Source of the DNA: a bacterium | GTDB lineage: Bacteria > Latescibacterota > Latescibacteria > Latescibacterales > Latescibacteraceae | Assembly (NCBI GenBank): GCA_021372535.1 | Contig: JAJFUH010000178.1 | Coordinates: 1 to 17,339, forward strand | Length of the DNA stretch: 17,339 nt | Reading direction: 5' to 3' | Part shown: piece after piece, positions 1 to 7,004 of the stretch | Numbering within the stretch: the first letter of the stretch is position 1 | Layout of the letters: every line of letters starts with the position of its first letter | Translations under genes and position numbers: made by a program | The notes under the pieces: generated by a model | The model's input: the letters and a program-made list of their open reading frames with translations, nothing else | Databases searched by the model: none | Told to the model about the DNA's origin: nothing

Positions 1-13
1 TCGTTTCAGGATC
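1..13. repeat. Possible truncated copy of the intergenic hairpin repeat
   Basis: The first 13 bases (TCGTTTCAGGATC) match 12 of 13 bases of one half of the hairpin repeat at 6866-6890 read on the minus strand (TCGTTTCAGGGTC). The other half would lie outside the window. The rest of 1-106, downstream of the dhaL stop, shows no gene, no terminator-like hairpin and nothing else I recognise. A 13-base partial match is weak support, so this is tentative. Confidence 0.35.
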
Positions 14-106
14 CAAACGCGTATAACATGAGTAATTATTGATTTATCTGTGTTTATTCCGCCGATCATTGACAACCGCAATCCCGTGCAGTAACCAACT
101 CATGAA

Positions 107-742
107 TCACGGTTTCATATACGCCGCAAACGCCCTCATGATGAGCACCCCGACCGCTGCTCCGGGGTCTTCCTTCCCGACAGAGTTTTCGCCGTAATAC
201 GAGGGTCGCCCGTGTTTCGCCACCATATTTATTGTACTCTCCGCGCCGGTCTCGGCTGCACGGCAGGCATCGGCGAGCCCCTCACCAAGGGATTTGCCCT
301 TTTCTACAGCGTTCCGCAGCTCTTGAACGGCGGGAGTAAGGGCATCGATTATCGTTTTATCACCCGGAACCGCTTTACCCCGTGCAGAAATGCCGCCGGT
401 GAATTCCTCGAAAAAGCGAAGGAGACCTTCGAGAGTGATTTCTTCGCTGCCCCTGATTGCTTTACCGGCATTCATGAAACCGCCCGCGAGAAGCGTCCCC
501 ATCGTCGAGGGAGCGGTTTTCGCGAGCACCATGCCCGCCTGAATGAGGATTTTTCCCACATCATGTTCCTCCGAACCGTTCAGAGCCGTGCAAATCTCGG
601 TGAATCCACGGGTGATGGTAATCCCGAGATCGCCGTCGCCGAGCGCCGAATCGAGCTCGATCAACCTGTCACGGCTGGCGGCGATGCTCTCTTTCAGGAC
701 GCCGAGAATGGCAATCATATCGTTTCCGTCAAGTGCAGTCAT
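107..742 (-). CDS. dhaL: Dihydroxyacetone kinase subunit DhaL (ADP/ATP-binding)
   Basis: This is the nucleotide-binding subunit of a dihydroxyacetone-type kinase; it holds Mg-ADP/ATP and passes phosphate to the ketose bound on DhaK in the cytoplasm. The 211-residue length matches the family (about 210). The Mg-binding signature D31-x4-D36-x-D38 (in LDSALGDGDLG) is intact, followed by the PSTMGTLLAGGF loop, the GKAVPGDKTIIDAL segment, and the C-terminal GRPSYYGENSVG-x-DPGA motif. I chose ATG at 742, with GAGGGG about 7 bases upstream; a TTG two codons earlier sits too close to that site. The gene starts 12 bases after the dhaK stop, so the two are surely co-transcribed. No DhaM phosphotransferase is visible, so the phosphate donor (a PTS relay or ATP directly) is open, as is the substrate: dihydroxyacetone, erythrulose or another short ketose. 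Confidence 0.93.
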   Translation of the reverse strand: MTALDGNDMIAILGVLKESIAASRDRLIELDSALGDGDLGITITRGFTEICTALNGSEEHDVGKILIQAGMVLAKTAPSTMGTLLAGGFMNAGKAIRGSEEITLEGLLRFFEEFTGGISARGKAVPGDKTIIDALTPAVQELRNAVEKGKSLGEGLADACRAAETGAESTINMVAKHGRPSYYGENSVGKEDPGAAVGVLIMRAFAAYMKP

Positions 743-754
743 GGTCAACCCCTC

Positions 755-1759
755 TTACAGCTGAGCCTGTTCAAAGAACGGCGTCTGAACAGGTTTCGCG
801 AGCAGCCGTTTCAGTTCGTCATCGAGCCGGAGCAGGGTGATCGATGCGCCCGCCATCTCCATGGATGTTGCGAATTCCCCGATATATGGCCTGTATATGG
901 TGATTCCCTGTTCTTTCAGCATGGCATGGACTGTGCGGTACATGATGTAGAGCTCTTCTTTCGGGGTCGCGCCGAGGCTGTTGACCAGCACGGAGACCTC
1001 GTCCCCCCGCTGAAACGGAAGGTCATCGACGATTCGGCGGAGCATTTCGTCTACAACCTCGTCCGCTCTCCTGATCGGGCCTCTCCTGATGCCCGGCTCG
1101 CCGTGGATTCCCATGCCGATTTCCATTTCGCCCTCGACAATCTCGAATGTCGGCTTCCCCGCTTCGGGAATCGTGCAGGAGGAAAGCGCAACGCCCATGG
1201 TCCGGACATTCGCGCAGACTTTTTCGGCAACACGCTTCACCTCGTCGAGAGCGGCCATTTCGGCAGCGACCGCTCCGGCGATCTTGTACACATAAAAGAG
1301 CCCGGCGACACCCCGCCTCCTGTTCTCCCCGCCTTTCGGCGCGGAGGCGACATCATCGCTCACAATGACCTGCCCGACACGGATACCGTCCATGTCCGCC
1401 ATCTCGGCAGCCATGTCGAAGTTCATCCTGTCGCCGCCGTAATTGCCGAATATGTAGAGGACACCGGCGCCTTTGTTGATCGCTTTTGTCACCTCGTACA
1501 TGACATCGGCGCTCGGCGACTGGAAAACACCCCCGACGGAGCAGCCGTCCAGCATGCCATCGCCCACATACCCGAGGAATACCGGCAGATGGCCGGAGCC
1601 GCCTCCCGTTGCGAGCCCCACCTTGCCTTCCCTGAGTTTTCCGGCGACGATACACCGGAGATTGCCATCGACACATGTGAGCCTTCCGGGATGAGCCGCG
1701 AGAATCCCTTCGAGCATTTCATCGACAAAGTTGACCGGATCATTGATAAATTTTCTCAT
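755..1759 (-). CDS. dhaK: Dihydroxyacetone kinase subunit DhaK (substrate-binding)
   Basis: This is the substrate-binding subunit of a dihydroxyacetone-type kinase. In the family the ketose is held covalently on a histidine as a hemiaminal. The key residues are all present and fall within one position of the E. coli numbering: H57 in GGGSGH, D110 in GNYGGD, and the substrate-binding H219 in GMGIHGEPG. The 334-residue length is slightly short for DhaK (about 330-356). I chose ATG at 1759, giving an MRKFINDP start typical of the family and a GATGAGG ribosome site 6 bases upstream; an in-frame ATG at 1771 overlaps that site. It lies between the ThuA-domain gene (58 bases upstream) and dhaL. The kinase could be specific for a four-carbon ketose rather than dihydroxyacetone, which sequence alone cannot show. 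Confidence 0.94.
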   Translation of the reverse strand: MRKFINDPVNFVDEMLEGILAAHPGRLTCVDGNLRCIVAGKLREGKVGLATGGGSGHLPVFLGYVGDGMLDGCSVGGVFQSPSADVMYEVTKAINKGAGVLYIFGNYGGDRMNFDMAAEMADMDGIRVGQVIVSDDVASAPKGGENRRRGVAGLFYVYKIAGAVAAEMAALDEVKRVAEKVCANVRTMGVALSSCTIPEAGKPTFEIVEGEMEIGMGIHGEPGIRRGPIRRADEVVDEMLRRIVDDLPFQRGDEVSVLVNSLGATPKEELYIMYRTVHAMLKEQGITIYRPYIGEFATSMEMAGASITLLRLDDELKRLLAKPVQTPFFEQAQL

Positions 1760-1817
1760 GACAAACCTCATCTGATACCGTGAACAAGCTTCTTACCACT
1801 TTACCACTTCGTCACGA

Positions 1818-2576
1818 TCATCCCTTTAAAGAATGAGATGCCCACAGCATGCCGCGCTTCATGATTTCGAGCGCTTCCGGCACATCGAAATCCTTCGCCA
1901 CATGTCCGAGGGACGAATAAAACACCCTGCCGCTCCCGTACATCTTTTTCCAGGCGACGGGCATAACGACACCATCGATCCAGGGAGCATACTGTCCGCC
2001 GAATGTCGTTGTCGCGAGCACTTCGTTGATGGGATCGACATGCATGTAATACTGCTCGGAATGCATTTTGAAGTCCGACAGGCCCTTGACTATGGGATCA
2101 TCATGCTTTTTGATGTTGACTTCGTAATCGATGACTCCCCCGGGATGAGCGACCCACTGGCCGCCGACCATGAACTGGTAGCTCGTGTTCTGCCTGAACG
2201 AGTCGGCCAGCCCGCCGTGCCAGCCGGCAATTCCCACACCGCCCTGAACGGCATCGAGCAGCCCCTTTTCCTGTTCTCCGGTTATCTGGCTCATGGTAAA
2301 AGACTGGACGATCAGATCGTACGACTTCATTTTTACCGCATCAAGGTAGGAATCGAGCGTGTTGGATATCTCCACCTGAAAGCCCTGTTTTTCCAGCCAG
2401 GGGGCGAAAATATCCACACACTGTTTCGGTTCGTGGCCTTCCCAGCCTCCCCAGACCATGAGGACCGACTTTTTCCGTTCCTGTGCGAAAAGCGTATTTC
2501 CGGCCAGCGAAGCCGCCACTCCTGCAGCAGCGGTGTGCCTGATAAAATCACGCCTGCGATAACGAGTGTTTTCCAT
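1818..2576 (-). CDS. Tat-exported ThuA-domain protein
   Basis: A 252-residue protein with a twin-arginine leader (RRRDFI at residues 7-12, an alanine-rich h-region, and probable cleavage after LFAQ near residue 32) followed by a single ThuA domain. ThuA-fold hallmarks are the opening [13 protein letters not shown] near residue 38, the [14 protein letters not shown] strand near 86, and the [13 protein letters not shown]...[10 protein letters not shown] core near 115-147. The ThuA family is class I glutamine amidotransferase-like; it is named from trehalose utilisation in rhizobia, but its chemistry is poorly established and a link to sugar turnover is the usual reading. An AAGGAG site lies 6 bases before ATG 2576. 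It sits 122 bases downstream of the aldo/keto reductase and 58 bases before dhaK, in the same direction, so all four genes may share one transcript. Confidence 0.85.
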   Translation of the reverse strand: MENTRYRRRDFIRHTAAAGVAASLAGNTLFAQERKKSVLMVWGGWEGHEPKQCVDIFAPWLEKQGFQVEISNTLDSYLDAVKMKSYDLIVQSFTMSQITGEQEKGLLDAVQGGVGIAGWHGGLADSFRQNTSYQFMVGGQWVAHPGGVIDYEVNIKKHDDPIVKGLSDFKMHSEQYYMHVDPINEVLATTTFGGQYAPWIDGVVMPVAWKKMYGSGRVFYSSLGHVAKDFDVPEALEIMKRGMLWASHSLKG

Positions 2577-2698
2577 ATCGTTCTCCTTATTAACCGTATA
2601 CGTGATACCGAAATAGTGATTTATCGTTTTTCACCGCATTTTATGAATAATAACGCCTCGGCAGATTATCTCCATTTCATTTCCTCCGATGAACCGGC

Positions 2699-3901
2699 TC
2701 AATTCGTAAACCCGCTCTGATCTTCCGGAGAAACGAGCCCGATCTTTTTCCCCGCGAGGGTCAGGTTATCCCTGACATGGTTCTCATTAACCATGTCGCA
2801 GTTGACACACGTGAGGTACGGATTCTGAAGAGCCCAGAGATACGCCTTCATGGGAATCTTCATATCGCCCGGGATAACGCGGTCAAGCTTCTCAAGCCGT
2901 TCCGGCGGGATGAAGAGTTTATCGCTTCCGGGATACACGGGCCGTGCGGCTTTCATCGCGATCACCCCGACACCATGCTCGTTTGCATGACGAACCGAAG
3001 CATAACTGAAATCGCCGTTCACAATGCTGTAGGCTATCATAACCGCATCGAACACACCCGTTTCCACGGCGGTGAGAAGAATCCCCGCGGGATCGGTATG
3101 CGCCGAAAGGCCGGATGCCCTGATCTTGCCGTCACGTTTGAGACGGTCGAGCGCTTCGTGAATCTCAGGTATGACAACCTCTTCGGGTGAATTCGCCCCA
3201 TGGGGACACATGAACAGGTCGAGATAATCCGTTTTGAGACGTTTCAGGCTCCCTTCGACCGAATCGATTATTCTCGAATAATACTCTTTCCTCCGGTCGA
3301 TACGGTCACCGTAATACGATTCCATTACATTGCTGAAATAGGCTTTCTGAATCTCGGTGTGCTGCCATGTTCCATACCGCCCCATGTACCTCGATTCCTT
3401 GATTCCGCGGCGCGCGATAAGCTCATCGGCTTCACTCTGAATCTTTTTCTGCTCTTTTTCATCGAGTGTCTGATAGAGTTTCCAGTAAAAATCGCTCCGG
3501 TTACTGTCAAAAATACTCACCTTCGAGTTGACGAATACTTTTTCCCGGAACGAGGATTTTTTAAGGAGTTCCCCGTATCCCTCCTCGCTTTTACCGCCGC
3601 CGTAAGCAGGGGAGGTATCGAAATAATTGAGGCCCATGTCGACCGCAAGCGCAACATGCCTGTTGTTGTCGGGAGATATGGTGTTTCCTCCCATGACAAT
3701 CTCCGAAACCATGTATCCCGTTCGCCCCAACCTGCGGTATGCCATTCCCGGCTGACGGTTTCTCCATTCGGGGGGTTTGTTATCTGCTGCGGCCCGGGCT
3801 GACGGAGCAGAGTGTGCAGCGGTCTTCTGCAATGCCAGTCCGACAGTCGCGGCGCTCCCGGCTGTTAATACATGCCTGCGTGAAATCCTGTTGTTTTTCA
3901 T
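2699..3901 (-). CDS. Tat-exported aldo/keto reductase
   Basis: A 400-residue NAD(P)H-dependent aldo/keto reductase with a Tat leader (SRRHVL at residues 7-12, A/G-rich h-region, cleavage probably near AHSA). The TIM-barrel domain begins near residue 53 with the AKR start MAYRRLGRTG. The full catalytic tetrad is visible: D95 and Y100 (NYFDTSPAY), K127 (VFVNSK) and H234 (DLFMCPHG). An inserted stretch of roughly 75 residues, rich in K/E/R/Y (about 131-208), separates the lysine strand from the usual SVEGSLKRL helix; ordinary family members have only a short link there. The C-terminal domain has a CVNCDM pair near the usual cofactor-binding end. It is the first gene of the minus-strand cluster, facing the Lrp-type regulator across an AT-rich region. 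The ribosome site (AAGGG, about 12 bases upstream) is weak. The substrate, probably a sugar aldehyde or ketone, is unknown. Confidence 0.86.
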   Translation of the reverse strand: MKNNRISRRHVLTAGSAATVGLALQKTAAHSAPSARAAADNKPPEWRNRQPGMAYRRLGRTGYMVSEIVMGGNTISPDNNRHVALAVDMGLNYFDTSPAYGGGKSEEGYGELLKKSSFREKVFVNSKVSIFDSNRSDFYWKLYQTLDEKEQKKIQSEADELIARRGIKESRYMGRYGTWQHTEIQKAYFSNVMESYYGDRIDRRKEYYSRIIDSVEGSLKRLKTDYLDLFMCPHGANSPEEVVIPEIHEALDRLKRDGKIRASGLSAHTDPAGILLTAVETGVFDAVMIAYSIVNGDFSYASVRHANEHGVGVIAMKAARPVYPGSDKLFIPPERLEKLDRVIPGDMKIPMKAYLWALQNPYLTCVNCDMVNENHVRDNLTLAGKKIGLVSPEDQSGFTN

Positions 3902-4347
3902 GTGACGATCTACCCTTCATATACCTGTCAGTGACACAATAAAATTCGCTGCGATAAACAGCGGACAAGGAAGATAAAATCTATGATATTGTTTATAGTA
4001 TATTTATAAAAAACAATAAACAGTGTACTATACATATGAATGAAAATACATAACTTTTCCGCAAGTTCAAAATCATTTCCGGCAAAAAAACACACAATCA
4101 TTTTATTGCACACAATCCCGGCGCAACAGGGATTTCTCACCCGGAACCGTTTCTCTAAAAAGAACACGGCCGGGGTTTTTCCGGCGCATCATTCTCCTCA
4201 TGAAACCATAGGTAAAAATGAACAGGATCAGTCATCAGGCATGAGTAATTAATATTGAATAAAAAAAACTTGACACATGAAAAATATTGACTATTATTCA
4301 TATATATAAGGTTATAATGATTCATATTATAAGGAGAAATGATTCAT
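3902..4347. promoter_or_regulatory. AT-rich divergent intergenic region
   Basis: About 446 bases without a convincing gene, much richer in A/T than the flanking coding DNA, between the divergent aldo/keto reductase and Lrp-type regulator genes. It should hold promoters for both. On the plus strand a TATAAT lies at 4313-4318 with TTGACT at 4287-4292 (20-base spacing, longer than ideal); a TTGACA at 4270-4275 has no good partner. Around 3990-4040 there are several short A/T palindromes, including TTTATA-7-TATAAA, and an inverted copy of the ATTCATAT motif at 4034-4041. Promoter assignment is by consensus only. Confidence 0.55.
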
Positions 4348-4349
4348 AT
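4296..4349 (+). promoter_or_regulatory. Triple ATTCATAT direct repeat, candidate autoregulatory operator
   Basis: ATTCATAT occurs at 4296-4303, 4320-4327 and 4342-4349, with start-to-start spacings of 24 and 22 bases, about two helical turns. The first two copies extend into longer repeats (ATTCATATATATAAGG at 4296-4311 and ATTCATATTATAAGG at 4320-4334); the second includes the ribosome-binding AAGGAG and the third overlaps the chosen start codon. Lrp/AsnC proteins often bind helically phased AT-rich sites at their own promoters, so self-control is a reasonable inference. Confidence 0.45.
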
Positions 4350-4812
4350 GGACGATCTTGATCTTAAAATAGCGAAAATGCACGAAAACCAGATTTACCC
4401 ATCAAGCCGTGATGTTGCTCAGCAAATGGGCATTGCGGCTTCCACAGTCCGTCGCCGTATGTCCCGCATGTTCGAGAGTGGTGAACTTGAAAGCAAGATG
4501 CTCGCGGATATCGAGGAATTTCCGGATTTATATATTACGGTTGTGGGAATCCTGCTCAGTATCTCCCCGGACAAATGTGTCCCCGAAATTAAAAAAATCC
4601 CTTCGGTTCTCTATCTCATGGGTGTTACCGGAAAATATGATCTCATAGCAGTCGTTGTTATTACCTCGAGGAAAATGCTGTCGAAAGTAACCCGTCAGAT
4701 ATTCGACATCGAGGGTGTCAGCAGTCTGGAGACATTCGTGGTTATCGACAACTACGGTTTTCGCGTTCCTGCCGGAAGGCTGTCTGAACTGTTCGAACAG
4801 GCGAAAAAGTAA
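4348..4812 (+). CDS. Lrp/AsnC-family transcriptional regulator
   Basis: A 154-residue regulator with the two domains expected of the family (usually about 150-165 residues). An N-terminal helix-turn-helix covers roughly residues 15-40 (SSRDVAQQMGIAASTVRRRM), and a C-terminal RAM ligand-binding domain includes YLMGVTGKYDLIAVVV near 90-107. Family members form dimers to octamers and sense amino acids or other small molecules. ATG 4348 (MDDLDLK, the usual family opening) is preferred over ATG 4339, which sits only 2 bases after AAGGAG; 4348 leaves 11 bases. It is divergent from the aldo/keto reductase/ThuA/dhaKL cluster and is the only regulator in the window, so that cluster and itself are its likely targets. 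The ligand cannot be read from the sequence. Confidence 0.9.
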   Translation: MDDLDLKIAKMHENQIYPSSRDVAQQMGIAASTVRRRMSRMFESGELESKMLADIEEFPDLYITVVGILLSISPDKCVPEIKKIPSVLYLMGVTGKYDLIAVVVITSRKMLSKVTRQIFDIEGVSSLETFVVIDNYGFRVPAGRLSELFEQAKK

Positions 4813-4936
4813 AAGTACATGACAGATTCATTCAGCATCTGCCGGTATAGTGTTCACATAGGAAAAGGAGGTGTTCCGGACAGAACGATATTTGAAACAA
4901 ATCATGGTCAGATCACCAATCGAAAAGGGAAAAAGT

Positions 4937-6706
4937 ATGAAAAGGGCGTTAATCGTTATCGGTATTCTGATTCTTCTGGTCACCGAGGTAAGCGGTGTGA
5001 ATTTCAGCCCGACAGTGATGAAGCTTTCGGCGCCGTCTGTAATCCTGTATCAGTTTGACGGTTCGGAACTGAAAATACCGGTTACCGTGAACGGGGCACC
5101 TGCAAGTGCTGTCATGCTGGTCTATACCAGCGATCAGGGGGCATCGGTCAACAAGGTCCGTAACGGCTATCTTGGCTGGCATTATGTGAACAAGATCGAT
5201 ACCTGTGTGTTTGCCTCACAGCCGAGACAGTTCGGTCTCGGGTCCAACACGATTACATGGAACGGCAAGGATTCCGATGGCAAATATGTTCCCATGGGAA
5301 ATTATACCTATTATATCTGGGCATATGACAATGTATCGGCTAAAATTCCCATGTCCCGTCAGATCGAAATGTATGCATGGGCCAAAAACACCATAGTGAC
5401 GCAAGATCAGGACGGCAAGGCGCTGAACAACCCCATCGTATACCAGGGGCAGCACGATAACAACAGCAGTACCGACGAAACGAAGCACAACAATATCAAA
5501 TGGGTTGTAGGAAACGATCCGGGTGACAAGGGACTTATCGAAACCTGCACATCGTCGGAATGGAATGATGCGGGCGGTCTCGCTTTTCTGCCCGGTAACT
5601 ACAATTTTTTCTTTAAATGTTCCGAAAACAACAAAAGCATGAAAGTAATCCGTAAGTGGGAGTGGATACCGAACGGTGAGGCCATTCTCCAGACAGCATG
5701 GGGCGATCAGGGAGAATTCCGGTATTCCGAAACCATGCCTCCGGGATGGGACAGCGGCCCCGGGATTATCATCAAGGATGACTTCATGATCACGGTCAAC
5801 GGTGACGAGTCCGGTGCGGGGGTCGAATCGGAGGTTATCTATGTCGATCTCGCCGATGGGACAGAAATCAAGAGGCTTGACATATCCGAATGGTATATCA
5901 GCATCGAGGACGCCGAGGCTGGCGGCCAGTCGAACGCCGGACCCAACGGGTGGCAGATCCGGGGCAATAAGGTCGTGACGAACGCCTTCTGCTCCTGTAT
6001 GAACCTCATGTTCGATATTTTGTACGAGGACGAGGGCGATGCGGTACTGTGGGCGAACGACAACGGCGACTATACCGGCGACCATAATTTCGAAGCCGAT
6101 TCCGCGAAACCATGGGTTTGCAACGATTACAATGTCGGCCCGTACAAGTACAACATAGCGATGGATGAAAACCTGTTTTCGGTGTTTCCCTCATTCGACC
6201 TGGGCGCGGTATCGTTCGGTCTTTTTGCTCCCGACGGGACCGGTCTCGGGTATCATGCGTTCGCGAGTGAAACCGCAGGGTACAAATCGGGTATCGAGGT
6301 CATCGATTACGGTTCATCGTACGACGGTTATTACACGTCCAATTATTCATCCGATACAGACCAGTTCGGATGGTTCTTCGTCGGACATGATTCGATCAAA
6401 GGTATCATAACCGTTGCCGTCTCGGTGGATGAAAACACTCCCGCCGGTTTCTCGGTGGCGCAGAATACACCGAATCCGTTCAATCCGTCGACGACGATCT
6501 CCTTCACCATTCCCGAAACGGGGAACGTTAAAATCGACGTTTATAATGCAGCCGGACAGAAGGTAGATACAATCACTCAGGGATACATGACAGCCGGCAG
6601 TCACAGCGTTGTATGGAACGCTTCGGATTTTTCGGCCGGTGTATACTTCGGCACGGTTACATACGGCAATTTGTCACAAACGGTAAAGATGATACTGGTC
6701 AAGTAA
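4937..6706 (+). CDS. Large secreted protein with type IX-like sorting/FlgD-like C-terminal domain
   Basis: A 589-residue secreted protein with a Sec-type signal peptide (MKR, hydrophobic IVIGILILLV, cleavage near VSG). Near residues 45-115 is an FlgD-like Ig fold (NTITWNGKDSDGKYVPMGNY is the diagnostic turn). The middle, about 120-500, is rich in W, Y, G, D and N, suggesting beta structure and an extracellular location, but I recognise no family or catalytic motif. The last 80 residues form the classic sorting domain: NTPNPFNPSTTISFTIPE at 510-527, GNVKIDVYNAAGQKV, then WNASDFSAGVYF and a terminal K. I chose ATG 4937 because it gives the signal peptide directly, with AAGGGA 6 bases upstream; extending in frame to GTG 4871 would bury the signal. 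It follows the regulator by 124 bases and ends before a strong terminator. It is probably surface-anchored or released; its function is unknown. Confidence 0.85.
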   Translation: MKRALIVIGILILLVTEVSGVNFSPTVMKLSAPSVILYQFDGSELKIPVTVNGAPASAVMLVYTSDQGASVNKVRNGYLGWHYVNKIDTCVFASQPRQFGLGSNTITWNGKDSDGKYVPMGNYTYYIWAYDNVSAKIPMSRQIEMYAWAKNTIVTQDQDGKALNNPIVYQGQHDNNSSTDETKHNNIKWVVGNDPGDKGLIETCTSSEWNDAGGLAFLPGNYNFFFKCSENNKSMKVIRKWEWIPNGEAILQTAWGDQGEFRYSETMPPGWDSGPGIIIKDDFMITVNGDESGAGVESEVIYVDLADGTEIKRLDISEWYISIEDAEAGGQSNAGPNGWQIRGNKVVTNAFCSCMNLMFDILYEDEGDAVLWANDNGDYTGDHNFEADSAKPWVCNDYNVGPYKYNIAMDENLFSVFPSFDLGAVSFGLFAPDGTGLGYHAFASETAGYKSGIEVIDYGSSYDGYYTSNYSSDTDQFGWFFVGHDSIKGIITVAVSVDENTPAGFSVAQNTPNPFNPSTTISFTIPETGNVKIDVYNAAGQKVDTITQGYMTAGSHSVVWNASDFSAGVYFGTVTYGNLSQTVKMILVK

Positions 6707-6740
6707 TTTTCCTCTGCCATCCATGATAGAGGACTCAGTG

Positions 6741-6772
6741 AAGGCCCGGTACTATCCCCGCCGGGCCTTTTT
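6741..6772 (+). terminator. Rho-independent terminator
   Basis: A perfect 9-bp stem, AAGGCCCGG (6741-6749) with CCGGGCCTT (6761-6769), an 11-base loop, and a T run to 6772. It lies 35 bases after the stop of the secreted-protein gene and is the clearest terminator in the window. Confidence 0.9.
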
Positions 6773-6865
6773 AAATTCGGCATTTGACACTTTTACGGAA
6801 GTTCATGGTATACAAAGTTGCGATTGTTGATATGAAAATTCAGACGTTTATATTTTTATGGTTTA

Positions 6866-6932
6866 GACCCTGAAACGAGTTCAGGGTGACGTGTATACGA
6901 CCACGTTGTCATGCTGAACCTGTTTCAGCATC
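6866..6932. repeat. Inverted pair of 25-base hairpin repeats (REP/BIME-like)
   Basis: Two 25-base units in opposite orientation, separated by 17 bases, in the gap before the MFS gene. Unit one (6866-6890) folds with ACCCTGAA pairing TTCAGGGT. Unit two (6908-6932) folds with ATGCTGAA pairing TTCAGCAT. Read in the same orientation they share GTCA-nn-CTGAAC-nn-GTTTCAG-nn-TC, and the variable stem positions change together (CC/GG in one, TG/CA in the other), so pairing is kept. This is the signature of a structured repeat family rather than chance. The rest of 6773-7004 shows nothing else I can support. Confidence 0.8.
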
Positions 6933-7004
6933 TATCATCAATGATCCATGATATTTACCTGTATGACCGCACCGTGATATTACCATAAGAAACGAGGAAA
7001 TCAG

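Noticed and set aside
212-1783. A 523-codon open frame on the plus strand, antisense to dhaL and dhaK
   Set aside because: It lies fully opposite two genes with intact family motifs, has no ribosome site, and its translation (rich in H, R, D, F, P) shows no domain. It is a codon-bias mirror.
1833-2720. A 295-codon plus-strand frame opposite the ThuA gene
   Set aside because: Antisense to a clear Tat-ThuA protein; no recognisable domain or start signal.
4170-4200. GCCGG-GGTTTTT-CCGGC hairpin near 4175 as a terminator
   Set aside because: The T run is inside the loop, not after the stem, and no gene ends beside it.
27-4251. Shared 12-mer CATGAGTAATTA at 27-38 and 4240-4251
   Set aside because: Several exact 12-base matches are expected by chance in 17 kb, and the flanks diverge after the match.
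4819-5058. Short 79-codon frame overlapping the start of the secreted-protein gene
   Set aside because: It runs out of frame into the signal peptide region of a well-supported gene and has no conserved features.
5216-6085. A 289-codon minus-strand frame inside the secreted-protein gene
   Set aside because: The plus-strand frame has a signal peptide, FlgD-like fold and sorting domain; the antisense translation has no coherent motif.
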